The notes below the pieces were generated by a model that searched no databases, had not been told where the DNA came from, and saw only the letters and a program-made list of their open reading frames with translations. A program made the translations under genes and the position numbers. A stretch of DNA of 19,316 bases, taken from an uncultured Collinsella sp. (GTDB lineage Bacteria > Actinomycetota > Coriobacteriia > Coriobacteriales > Coriobacteriaceae). Positions 1 to 6,196 of the stretch are shown in pieces; the stretch's first letter is position 1; each line of letters begins with the position of its first letter. The DNA lies in assembly GCA_902489775.1 (NCBI GenBank), contig CABUBH010000035.1:1-19316 (forward strand). The letters are read 5' to 3'.

Positions 1-45
1 TGTGAAACACCCGTGCACCCCCGCCGCAAAAAACCGTGCTAAAAA

Positions 46-2688
46 CTAGCAGACGGCGTAGTCCTGGGGCTCGCGGCCGTAGTAGGCGTCCAGGTAGAGC
101 TCCTTGATCTCGCTCATGAGCGGGTAGCGCGGGTTAGCGCCGGTGCACTGGTCGTTGAATGCCTGCTCGGTCATCTCGTCGAGGGTGTCGAGGAAGTACT
201 GCTCGTCAACACCGTAGTCGGCGATGGTCTTCTTGACACCGATGAAGTCCTTGAGCTCCTCGAGCTTCGTGATGAAGTTCTCGAAGACCTCCTTGTCGTC
301 CTTGCCCTCGATGCCGCAGTACTTGGCCATCTCGGCGTAGTTGTGCAGCGCGTTGGGGTAAGGATACTGGGAGAAGGTACCCATCTTGACGGGAGCCTCG
401 GCGGCGTTGTAGCGCATGACGCGGGTCAGGATGACGGCGTTAGCGATGCCGTGGGGCAGGTGATGGAAAGCGCCGAGCTTGTGAGCCATGGAGTGGTTGA
501 GGCCCAGGAAGGCGTTGGCGAAGGCCATACCGGCCATGCAGGAGGCGTTGTGCATCTCCTCGCGGGCGTGCGGGTCCTTGGCGCCGTTCGTGAAGCTGGA
601 GGGCAGGTTCTCAAAGACGAGCTTGGCAGCGCGCTCGGAGAGGCCCTTGGTGTAGTCGGAAGCCATGATGGAGACGTAGGACTCGATGGCGTGGGTCATG
701 ACGTCGATGCCGGAGGCAGCGGTCAGGCCGCGCGGGGCGGTCATGCAGTTGTCGGCGTCGACGATAGCCATGTTGGGGAGCAGCGCGTAGTCGGCGAGCG
801 GCCACTTGATGCCGGTCTCCTTGTCGGTGATGATGGCGAACGGCGTGCACTCGGAGCCGGTACCCGAGGAGGTCGGGACGGCGACGAAGTAGGCCTTCTT
901 GCCCATCTCGGGGAAGGTGAAGATACGCTTGCGGATGTCCATGAAGTCCATGGCCATGTCCTCAAACTTGCACTCGGGGTGCTCGTACATCATCCACATG
1001 ATCTTGCCGGCGTCCATAGCGGAGCCACCGCCGACGGCGATGATGACGTCCGGCTCAAAGAGAGCCATCTGCTTGGCGCCGCGACGTGCGCACTGCAGCG
1101 ACGGATCGGGCTCGACGTCGTAGAAGCAGTCGTGGGCGATGCCCATCTCGTCGAGCTTGGCCTCGATGGCGCGGGTGTTGCCATTCTTGAAAAGGAACTG
1201 GTCGGTGACGATGAAGGCGCGCTTCTTGCCCATGACGTTGCCCAGCTCGTCGAGGGCGACGGGCGTGGAACCCTTCTTGAAGTAGACCTTCTCGGGAGCG
1301 CGGAACCACAGCATGTTCTCACGGCGCTCGGCCACAGTCTTAACGTTGATCAAGTGCTTCACCCCAACGTTCTCGGAGACGGAGTTGCCGCCCCAGGAGC
1401 CGCAGCCCAGGGTCAGAGACGGCTTCATGCCAAAGTTGTACAGGTCACCGATGCCGCCGTGCGAAGACGGGGTGTTGATGACGATACGGCAGGCCTTCAT
1501 GACGTGCTCGAACAGGCTGATCTTCTCGGCCTGGGCGGGGTGCACGTACAGAGAGGCGGTGTGGCCCGGGCCACCGGCGAGCACCAGGTGCTCGGCCTTG
1601 TCGACGGCCTCCTGGAAGTCCTTGGCGTGGTACATGGCCAGGACCGGGGAGAGCTTCTCGTGGGAGAACTCCTCCTTGGCGGGGTCGGTGGAGGTGACCT
1701 CGGCGATCAGGATCTTGGTCTTGGCGGGAACCTCGATGCCGGCGAGCTCGGCGATCTTGGCGGCAGCCATGCCGGGGATGCGGTGATCGAGGGCGCCGTT
1801 CTTGAACATGGCGGCACGCAGGGCCTCCATCTCGGCACCCTGCTTGACGAAGTAGCAGCCGCGCTTCTGGAACTCGGCCTTAACCTGGTCATAGATGGTG
1901 TTGATGACGGTCACGGACTGCTCGGAAGCGCAAATCATGCCGTTGTCGAAGGTCTTGGAGTGGATGATGGAGTTGACGGCGAGCAGCACGTCGGCGGTGT
2001 CGTCGATGACGACCGGGGTGTTACCGGCGCCCAGGGCGGGCTTGCCCGAGGAGTATGCAGCCTTGACCATGCCCGGGCCGCCGGTGGCGAGGATGATGTC
2101 GACGTCGCGCATGACCATGTTGGTCAGCTCGATGGAGGGGACATCGACCCAGCCGATGATGCCCTCGGGGGCGCCGGCCTTGACGGCGGCGTCAAGCACG
2201 AGCTTGGCGGCGGCGATGGTGCACTTGGCGGCAGCCGGGTGCGGGGAGATGATGATGGCGTTGCGGGTCTTCAGGCTGATCAGCGTCTTGAAGATCGCGG
2301 TGGAGGTGGGGTTGGTCGTCGGGATGACGGCGCCCACGATGCCGATGGGCTCGGCGATCTTGGTGATGCCGTAAGCCTCGTCGCGCTCCAGGACACCACA
2401 GGTCTTGGTGTTCTTGTAAGCGTTGTAGATGTACTCTGCGGCGTAGTGGTTCTTGATGACCTTGTCCTCAAGAACGCCGCGGCCGGTCTCCTCGATGGCC
2501 ATCTTCGCCAACGGGATACGAGCCTTGTTGGCGGCCATGGCGGCCTCATAGAAGATCTTGTCGACCTGCTCCTGCGTGTACGTAGCAAAAAGCGCCTGGG
2601 CCTCTCGCATCTGAGCGAGCTTAGCCTCAAGCGCCTCTACGTTGTCCACAATTGCGGGAGTAGTGTTTTCCGGTGACTTTTTCACCAT
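46..2688 (-). CDS. adhE: Bifunctional acetaldehyde/alcohol dehydrogenase AdhE
   Basis: This 880-residue protein has the usual full length for AdhE. The N-terminal half is a CoA-acylating aldehyde dehydrogenase with the catalytic cysteine at C253 in FDNGMICASEQ. The C-terminal half, from about residue 460, is an iron-dependent alcohol dehydrogenase. Its expected iron ligands are D662 and H666 (GIDVMTHAIE), H732 (NHSMAHK) and H746 (FHHLPHG), with the same spacing as in E. coli AdhE. The cytosolic enzyme reduces acetyl-CoA to acetaldehyde and then ethanol, regenerating two NAD+ in mixed-acid fermentation; family members form spirosomes. The ATG is preceded by AAGGAG at 2695-2700. The gene stands alone, with rpmB on the same strand about 1.3 kb upstream and a transposase gene in between. 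No terminator is visible in the 45 bases left before the window edge. Function is very likely; regulation is discussed under the upstream dyad. Confidence 0.97.
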   Translation of the reverse strand: MVKKSPENTTPAIVDNVEALEAKLAQMREAQALFATYTQEQVDKIFYEAAMAANKARIPLAKMAIEETGRGVLEDKVIKNHYAAEYIYNAYKNTKTCGVLERDEAYGITKIAEPIGIVGAVIPTTNPTSTAIFKTLISLKTRNAIIISPHPAAAKCTIAAAKLVLDAAVKAGAPEGIIGWVDVPSIELTNMVMRDVDIILATGGPGMVKAAYSSGKPALGAGNTPVVIDDTADVLLAVNSIIHSKTFDNGMICASEQSVTVINTIYDQVKAEFQKRGCYFVKQGAEMEALRAAMFKNGALDHRIPGMAAAKIAELAGIEVPAKTKILIAEVTSTDPAKEEFSHEKLSPVLAMYHAKDFQEAVDKAEHLVLAGGPGHTASLYVHPAQAEKISLFEHVMKACRIVINTPSSHGGIGDLYNFGMKPSLTLGCGSWGGNSVSENVGVKHLINVKTVAERRENMLWFRAPEKVYFKKGSTPVALDELGNVMGKKRAFIVTDQFLFKNGNTRAIEAKLDEMGIAHDCFYDVEPDPSLQCARRGAKQMALFEPDVIIAVGGGSAMDAGKIMWMMYEHPECKFEDMAMDFMDIRKRIFTFPEMGKKAYFVAVPTSSGTGSECTPFAIITDKETGIKWPLADYALLPNMAIVDADNCMTAPRGLTAASGIDVMTHAIESYVSIMASDYTKGLSERAAKLVFENLPSSFTNGAKDPHAREEMHNASCMAGMAFANAFLGLNHSMAHKLGAFHHLPHGIANAVILTRVMRYNAAEAPVKMGTFSQYPYPNALHNYAEMAKYCGIEGKDDKEVFENFITKLEELKDFIGVKKTIADYGVDEQYFLDTLDEMTEQAFNDQCTGANPRYPLMSEIKELYLDAYYGREPQDYAVC

Positions 2689-2728
2689 TTGTGTCTCCTT
2701 GCGATCGGAGATTTACCCTACGCCTTGC

Positions 2729-2734
2729 ATGATA
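2729..2734 (-). promoter_or_regulatory. Candidate -10 element of the adhE promoter
   Basis: Read on the minus strand, TATCAT is preceded by TGC, giving TGCTATCAT, an extended -10 form. It lies about 40 bases upstream of the adhE ATG. No convincing -35 hexamer sits 16-18 bases upstream, so the call rests on the -10 alone. Confidence 0.4.
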
Positions 2735-2780
2735 GCAAGAAATTATTCGGCGAACGGTCAGATTCCTCTAAAAGGCACAC

Positions 2781-2810
2781 TAAAACGCTTCAATAAACTG
2801 AAACGTTTTA
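2781..2810. promoter_or_regulatory. Paired LacI-type operator-like dyad upstream of adhE
   Basis: TAAAACGCTTCA (2781-2792) and TGAAACGTTTTA (2799-2810) form an inverted repeat with 11 of 12 positions matching, separated by six bases. Each arm is itself a near-palindrome centred on CG with an AAACGTTT-like core, the form of LacI/GalR-family and cre operators. The two centres are 18 bases apart. The site lies about 50 bases upstream of the predicted adhE -10, so an activator or upstream-repressor role is possible. The regulator is not identified and no such gene lies in the window. Confidence 0.45.
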
Positions 2811-2854
2811 ACTAGAACTATCTGCCCGCTGCATCTCCCCGCTTATCCCCGCTT

Positions 2855-2900
2855 ATTGGGGACAGACTTACATGAGTGCTTTCACTCATTTGGGACAGAC
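2855..2900. repeat. Left stem-loop repeat of the RAYT module
   Basis: GGGGACAGAC (2858-2867), TTAC, a perfect 7-bp hairpin ATGAGTG-CTTT-CACTCAT (2872-2889), TT, then GGGACAGAC (2892-2900). Two tandem copies of CCCCGCTTAT (2837-2856) abut its outer edge. Confidence 0.8.
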
Positions 2901-3030
2901 ATCGTTTTGCCATTTTGCCGTTCTGGGCCTTTTTTGCCGCTCATTGGATATAAATAGATCACAGGCTCAGCATTTCGCGTTCCTTCTCTCCTTTTAGGTG
3001 TTGCCTGTTCAGTTTTTGAAAGGAGAGATT

Positions 3031-3807
3031 ATGCCCCGATGCGCCCGCGCCGTTTCGCTCACCGGCTATTACCACGTCTTTGACCGTGGCAACTCCAAAC
3101 AGATTATTTTTGAAGATGACTCTGACCGATATCGTTTCTTATCGGACATCTCGGACAGGTTTGCACGCCATAAAGTGGCGGTGTTGGCTTGGTGCCTTAT
3201 GGACAACCACTTCCATTTGATGGTTGATGACCCATATGACAACCTTTCAAAGGCAATGCAGTGCGCGCTGACGGCATATGCTAAGTATTTCAATGGAAAA
3301 ACGGGGAGAACGGGACATCTGTTTGACAATCGCTATTCGCGGGTCGCGGTTGAGTCGGACACGCAGGCGGTGCAGCTGCTCGACTATATTCATCTCAATC
3401 CCGTGAAGGGTGCGCTTGACTCGCTCGATGCGTACCGCTGGTCAAGCTATAAGGCGTATCAGCTGGGCTATGATCCCTTTGACATCTGTGATGCGGCCCC
3501 TATGCTCGATATTGTCGGTGGCTCCCGTTGCTATTGCGAGCATCTCGAGGAAGTTGCCGGGCGCATCTGGTCAATGGAGGTTCTTCCACGCCGGCGGATC
3601 CCCGATGAGGAGGCCCTTTCCGTTGCGCGCGAAGTTCTGCCGAGCATAGATCCTTCGCTGCTCAAGGCCCTGCCACGCCCCGAACGCGATGCCTGCCTGC
3701 TGAGGCTCAGGCGGGCACATCTCACGGTTAAGCAAATTGCCCGTATCACCGGTATCGGCGCCACGAGCGTGACCAAGGCAACTGCAGGCTGGAAGGATGC
3801 AGCGTGA
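3031..3807 (+). CDS. REP-associated tyrosine transposase (Y1/HUH family)
   Basis: The 258-residue protein belongs to the IS200-like Y1 transposase superfamily, RAYT branch. It starts with the family's SLTGYYHVFDRGN strand (residues 9-21) and has the HUH metal-binding motif NHFHL at 59-63. RTGHLFDNRYSRVAVES (93-109) and YIHLNPVKG (119-127) follow, and Y119 is the probable nucleophile. About 110 further residues end in a helix-turn-helix-like LTVKQIARITGIGATSV. Such enzymes cut single-stranded hairpin DNA, and matching hairpins flank the gene. ATG 3031 is chosen because AAGGAG lies at 3020-3025; a GTG at 2998 has no such site. Codon use is more AT-rich than in the neighbouring genes, which fits horizontal arrival. 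The chemistry is confident; present activity is unknown. Confidence 0.88.
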   Translation: MPRCARAVSLTGYYHVFDRGNSKQIIFEDDSDRYRFLSDISDRFARHKVAVLAWCLMDNHFHLMVDDPYDNLSKAMQCALTAYAKYFNGKTGRTGHLFDNRYSRVAVESDTQAVQLLDYIHLNPVKGALDSLDAYRWSSYKAYQLGYDPFDICDAAPMLDIVGGSRCYCEHLEEVAGRIWSMEVLPRRRIPDEEALSVAREVLPSIDPSLLKALPRPERDACLLRLRRAHLTVKQIARITGIGATSVTKATAGWKDAA

Positions 3808-3850
3808 GGCAGGGGCCGGAGCCAGTCGGTGTGCCGCTTGCGTGCGCCAT

Positions 3851-3896
3851 GTCTGTCCCCAATGCGTGAAAACACTCATGTAAGTCTGTCCCCAAT
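3851..3896. repeat. Right stem-loop repeat of the RAYT module
   Basis: GTCTGTCCCC (3851-3860), a hairpin with one mismatch ATGCGTG-AAAA-CACTCAT (3862-3879), GTAA, then GTCTGTCCCC (3884-3893) and AAT. It is the inverted counterpart of 2855-2900. Two tandem copies of AATGAGTGC follow at 3894-3911, repeating the hairpin arm. Confidence 0.8.
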
Positions 3897-3911
3897 GAGT
3901 GCAATGAGTGC

Positions 3912-3945
3912 AAAAAAGGCGCCCTCTGTAGGGGAGAGCGCCTTT
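3912..3945 (-). terminator. Intrinsic terminator of rpmB (possibly bidirectional)
   Basis: On the minus strand a stem AAAGGCGCTCTC/GAGGGCGCCTTT (11 of 12 paired) is followed by a run of six T (the AAAAAA at 3912-3917). It lies about 75 bases beyond the rpmB stop. On the plus strand the stem is followed only by TTT, so its effect on read-through from the transposase gene would be weaker. Confidence 0.8.
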
Positions 3946-4022
3946 GGTAAGTTCTATGTGAACGCGAAGTCTTTGACCCGGAGAGTCCGGAGAGTCCGAG
4001 GTACTTGTTGGTAAGACCTTAT

Positions 4023-4211
4023 TTAGGAGCGCGCAACCTTGCCGGACTTGAGGCAGGTGGAGCAAACGTTCATCTTGCGACGGTGACCATCGACGACGAC
4101 GTAGACGCGCTGGATGTTGGGGCGGAACTTACGGTTGGTGACGCGGTGAGAGTGGCTGATGGAGCGACCGGCAACGGGGTGCTTACCGCAAACTTCGCAA
4201 ACTTTGGACAT
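4023..4211 (-). CDS. rpmB: 50S ribosomal protein bL28
   Basis: The 62-residue basic protein starts MSKVCEVCGKHPVAG and continues SISHSHRVTNRKFRPNIQRV, the signature of bL28. It has the zinc-ribbon form: CEVC near the N-terminus is paired with CSTC near the C-terminus (four cysteines). It is part of the large ribosomal subunit. ATG 4209-4211 is selected over an upstream in-frame ATG because AAGGAGGG lies at 4218-4225 and the family begins at this methionine. The gene is monocistronic, with its own promoter and terminator. The C+ form suggests a protein made under zinc sufficiency, as known for paralogous L28 proteins in other actinobacteria; whether a C- paralogue exists cannot be seen here. 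Confidence 0.97.
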   Translation of the reverse strand: MSKVCEVCGKHPVAGRSISHSHRVTNRKFRPNIQRVYVVVDGHRRKMNVCSTCLKSGKVARS

Positions 4212-4265
4212 AACTGACCCTCCTTGGGCGACAAACGAACATGTCGCGTTAACAAACAAGCCTGA

Positions 4266-4274
4266 ACTATAGCA
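4266..4274 (-). promoter_or_regulatory. rpmB promoter, extended -10
   Basis: Read on the minus strand, TGCTATAGT is an extended -10 with TATAGT at 4266-4271. A start site near 4259 would give a leader of about 50 bases. The ten-base core GTGCTATAGT is identical to that in front of rpsT at 16954-16963. No good -35 is visible. Confidence 0.65.
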
Positions 4275-4500
4275 CAGAAGCAGCTCCCTGTGCGTAATCT
4301 ACACAGAGATATTTCTCTTTTGGCGATAGTGCCCACGCCACGGCCCTGGACGTAGATCCGATTTGCGTGCAGCAGTGGGGATTATGCCAGCTCGTGTGTG
4401 CGTTTTCAAGCTAGTCCCACAAATACATATAGGTTTATTGAGCATTGGGCTCCGTTTACGGAATGCTCTGTATTTATGCTCGCAATTAAGCTCGAGGTTG
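4275..4500. other. Intergenic stretch between divergent rpmB and pyr promoters
   Basis: No convincing gene or RNA is seen in these roughly 225 bases. The only structure noted is a perfect 7-bp dyad, GAGCATT (4440-4446) and AATGCTC (4462-4468), 15 bases apart. It ends about 35 bases upstream of the predicted pyr -10 and could be a protein-binding site. There is no T-run, so it is not a terminator. Confidence 0.35.
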
Positions 4501-4502
4501 GC

Positions 4503-4508
4503 TACACT
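4503..4508 (+). promoter_or_regulatory. Candidate -10 element of the pyr operon promoter
   Basis: TACACT, in the context GGCTACACT, fits the actinobacterial TANNNT -10 pattern. A start site around 4515 would place the first leader hairpin (4518-4547) at the very 5' end of the transcript. The -35 region is poor. A second possibility, TTGACC at 4514 with TACCCA at 4537, has a weaker -10 and would delete the first hairpin. Confidence 0.5.
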
Positions 4509-4517
4509 ATCCCTTGA

Positions 4518-4623
4518 CCATTAAAGGGGTACGAGATACCCACATGGAATTACATAGCTGCCAAAGAGCAGCCCTTCCTGTGGGTGTCTGGTCCGCTTTG
4601 AGCGGTCGGGCATCTATTTTTTT
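4518..4623 (+). promoter_or_regulatory. pyr leader: PyrR-type transcription attenuator
   Basis: Three competing structures are visible. (1) A 5' hairpin: CCAT/ATGG outer stem (4518-4521 with 4544-4547), an asymmetric purine-rich internal loop, then GGGTA/TACCC (4527-4531 with 4537-4541) closing loop CGAGA. (2) A long stem pairing 4534-4544 with 4579-4589, 11 bp including one G-U, enclosing a small hairpin GCTGC-CAAAGA-GCAGC (4557-4572). (3) An imperfect hairpin across 4583-4614 with core CCGC/GCGG, followed by seven T at 4617-4623. Structure 2 excludes both 1 and 3. By analogy with Bacillus pyr leaders these would be anti-antiterminator, antiterminator and terminator, with UMP-loaded PyrR favouring termination. 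The geometry is seen directly; the PyrR site is inferred. Confidence 0.7.
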
Positions 4624-4662
4624 GACTGTGTCAGCAGTCAAGACATGTGAGGAAGGAGATCG

Positions 4663-5247
4663 ATGGGCACGACTTCCCCCAAGGCGGTCATCATGGACGA
4701 GACCGCCGTCAATCGAGCGATGACCCGCATCGCGCACGAGATTCTCGAGCGCAACGAGGGCTGTGAAGACCTCGCTCTGGTCGGCATCGTCACGCGCGGC
4801 GACCTTCTGGCAAAGAAACTCGCCGAGGAGATCAAGGAGATCGAGGGCGTCGACGTTCCGCTCGGCAGCCTCGACATCAGCTTCTACCGCGATGACTACG
4901 CTACCAATTTCGCTCCCGCGATCCACGCCACCAACATTCCCTTCAGTGTCGACGGCAAGCGCGTCGTGCTGGTGGACGACATCCTGTACACGGGTCGTAC
5001 CATCCGCGCCGCTCTCGACGCCGTCATGGACCTGGGCCGTCCGAGCCGTATTGAGCTGGCAGTTCTCGTTGACCGCGGTCACCGCGAGCTCCCCATCTCG
5101 CCGGACTTTGTCGGCAAGAACGTTCCCTCGTCGCATGAGGAGAACGTGCACCTATATATGAAGGAAGTTGACGGCCACACCGCCGTCGAGATTAACGACG
5201 TCGCGCCGGGTTCCCACGTGGGCTCCGCGCCGCTGGGAGGTGAGTAG
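4663..5247 (+). CDS. pyrR: PyrR, pyr operon RNA-binding regulator / uracil phosphoribosyltransferase
   Basis: The 194-residue protein has the phosphoribosyltransferase fold, with the PRPP-binding motif VVLVDDILYTGRT at residues 101-113. It also carries the PyrR-typical stretch GSLDISFYRDD (68-78). PyrR proteins bind pyr leader RNA when loaded with UMP and also convert uracil plus PRPP to UMP. The attenuator-like leader immediately upstream fits autogenous control of the operon. AAGGAG at 4653-4658 is four bases from the ATG. The protein is about a dozen residues longer than B. subtilis PyrR, ending in a glycine-rich tail with no obvious domain. It is first in the operon; pyrB starts five bases after its stop. 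Confidence 0.95.
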   Translation: MGTTSPKAVIMDETAVNRAMTRIAHEILERNEGCEDLALVGIVTRGDLLAKKLAEEIKEIEGVDVPLGSLDISFYRDDYATNFAPAIHATNIPFSVDGKRVVLVDDILYTGRTIRAALDAVMDLGRPSRIELAVLVDRGHRELPISPDFVGKNVPSSHEENVHLYMKEVDGHTAVEINDVAPGSHVGSAPLGGE

Positions 5248-5251
5248 TACC

Positions 5252-6196
5252 GTGGCGTTCAACCATAAGCACCTGATCGACATTACCGAGTACTCCGAAG
5301 AGGACATCAAGCTCATCCTCGAGACCGCCAAGGCGTTCTCCGAGGTCAACGAGCGTGCTATCAAGAAGGTCCCCACGCTCAAGGGCAAGACCATCGTCAA
5401 CATGTTCAACGAGCCCTCGACGCGCACCCGCAGCTCCTTCGAGCTCGCCGAGAAGCGTCTTTCGGCCGACAGCCTCAACTTTGGCGGCTCCTCGACCTCC
5501 ACGGTCAAGGGCGAGAGCCTCGTCGATACCGTCGAGACCCTCAACGCCTATAAGATCGACTGCATCGTCGTGCGCGACAAGCACGCCGGCGCGCCCTACA
5601 TCGTCACGCAGAACTCGCCCGCGAGCGTCATCTGCGCCGGCGACGGCAAGCATAACCACCCCACGCAGGCCCTGCTCGACCTGTACACCATCTGGGAGCA
5701 CAAGGGTGACTTCCACGGTCTGAAGGTCGCCGTCGTCGGCGACATCGCCCACTCCCGTGTCTGCGGCTCGCTGATTCCCGCCCTTAAGATTATGGGCTGC
5801 GAGACCTACGCCGTCGCTCCCGGCACGCTGCTGCCGCCGGCGCCCGAGGTTCTGGGCTGCGACCACGTGACGAGCGACCTCGATTCCGTCCTGCCCGAGC
5901 TGGACGTCGTCTACATGTTGCGCGTGCAGCAGGAGCGCCTCGAGGGCGCACCGTTCCCCACGATTCGTGAGTACCACAAGCTCTTCGGTCTGACCAAGGA
6001 CCGCGAGAAGCTCATGAAGCCCGATGCGATTATCTGCCACCCGGGCCCCATCAACCGCGGCGTTGAGTTCGACTCCTATATGGCCGACCACCCGCAACGC
6101 TCCGTCATCCTGGAGCAGGTCTACGCCGGTATCTGCGTGCGTATGGCTATCCTGTATCTGCTGCTTGGAGGTGCCGATAATGGCCTTGCTTCTTAA
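5252..6196 (+). CDS. pyrB: Aspartate carbamoyltransferase catalytic chain
   Basis: The 314-residue protein matches ATCase catalytic subunits in length and motifs. STRTR (residues 56-60) binds carbamoyl phosphate, SSTSTVKGES (80-89) forms the loop contributing from the neighbouring subunit, and HPTQALLD (136-143) and the PLTP-region equivalent RVQQERLEG are present. It condenses carbamoyl phosphate with aspartate to give carbamoyl-aspartate, the committed step of pyrimidine synthesis. The start is GTG 5252, with GGGAGGTGA at 5235-5243; an upstream in-frame ATG lies inside pyrR and adds non-homologous residues. No pyrI regulatory chain is seen, so control is probably through PyrR rather than allostery. 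The gene overlaps pyrC by 17 bases. Confidence 0.96.
   Translation: MAFNHKHLIDITEYSEEDIKLILETAKAFSEVNERAIKKVPTLKGKTIVNMFNEPSTRTRSSFELAEKRLSADSLNFGGSSTSTVKGESLVDTVETLNAYKIDCIVVRDKHAGAPYIVTQNSPASVICAGDGKHNHPTQALLDLYTIWEHKGDFHGLKVAVVGDIAHSRVCGSLIPALKIMGCETYAVAPGTLLPPAPEVLGCDHVTSDLDSVLPELDVVYMLRVQQERLEGAPFPTIREYHKLFGLTKDREKLMKPDAIICHPGPINRGVEFDSYMADHPQRSVILEQVYAGICVRMAILYLLLGGADNGLAS

Larger units (their letters stand above)
2855..3896 (+). mobile_element. RAYT module with inverted stem-loop ends
   Basis: A single transposase gene is bracketed by two near-identical sequences in opposite orientation. The left end is 2855-2900 and the right end 3851-3896; the reverse complement of one matches the other at 43 of 46 positions. 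Each end consists of two direct copies of GGGACAGAC (or its complement) flanking a hairpin with arms ATGAGTG/CACTCAT and a four-base loop. Flanking stem-loops of this type are typical of REP-associated tyrosine transposases, which bind and cleave such hairpins as single strands. No target duplication is evident, as expected for HUH enzymes. The exact outer borders are an inference. Confidence 0.65.

Noticed and set aside
1..45. Possible adhE terminator at the left edge
   Set aside because: There is a T-rich stretch on the minus strand after the stop, but no complete hairpin can be formed within the 45 bases available.
343..2676. 777-codon open frame on the plus strand, antisense to adhE
   Set aside because: Its sequence is low-complexity Gly/Val/Asp/His typical of reading high-GC codons backwards, while the minus strand encodes a textbook AdhE with all catalytic residues.
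2689..2854. Rex-type operator upstream of adhE
   Set aside because: No TTGTGA/TCACAA-like pair was found; the only dyad is the CG-centred LacI-like one.
3571..4065. 164-codon minus-strand frame spanning the transposase 3' end to the rpmB 3' end
   Set aside because: It overlaps the transposase gene, the inverted repeat and the rpmB terminator, and encodes nothing recognisable.
4544..4723. Possible leader peptide from ATG 4544 through the pyr attenuator into pyrR
   Set aside because: The frame is open and overlaps pyrR, but it has no Shine-Dalgarno, no run of relevant regulatory codons, and its ATG lies in the predicted hairpin. A PyrR mechanism explains the structure better.
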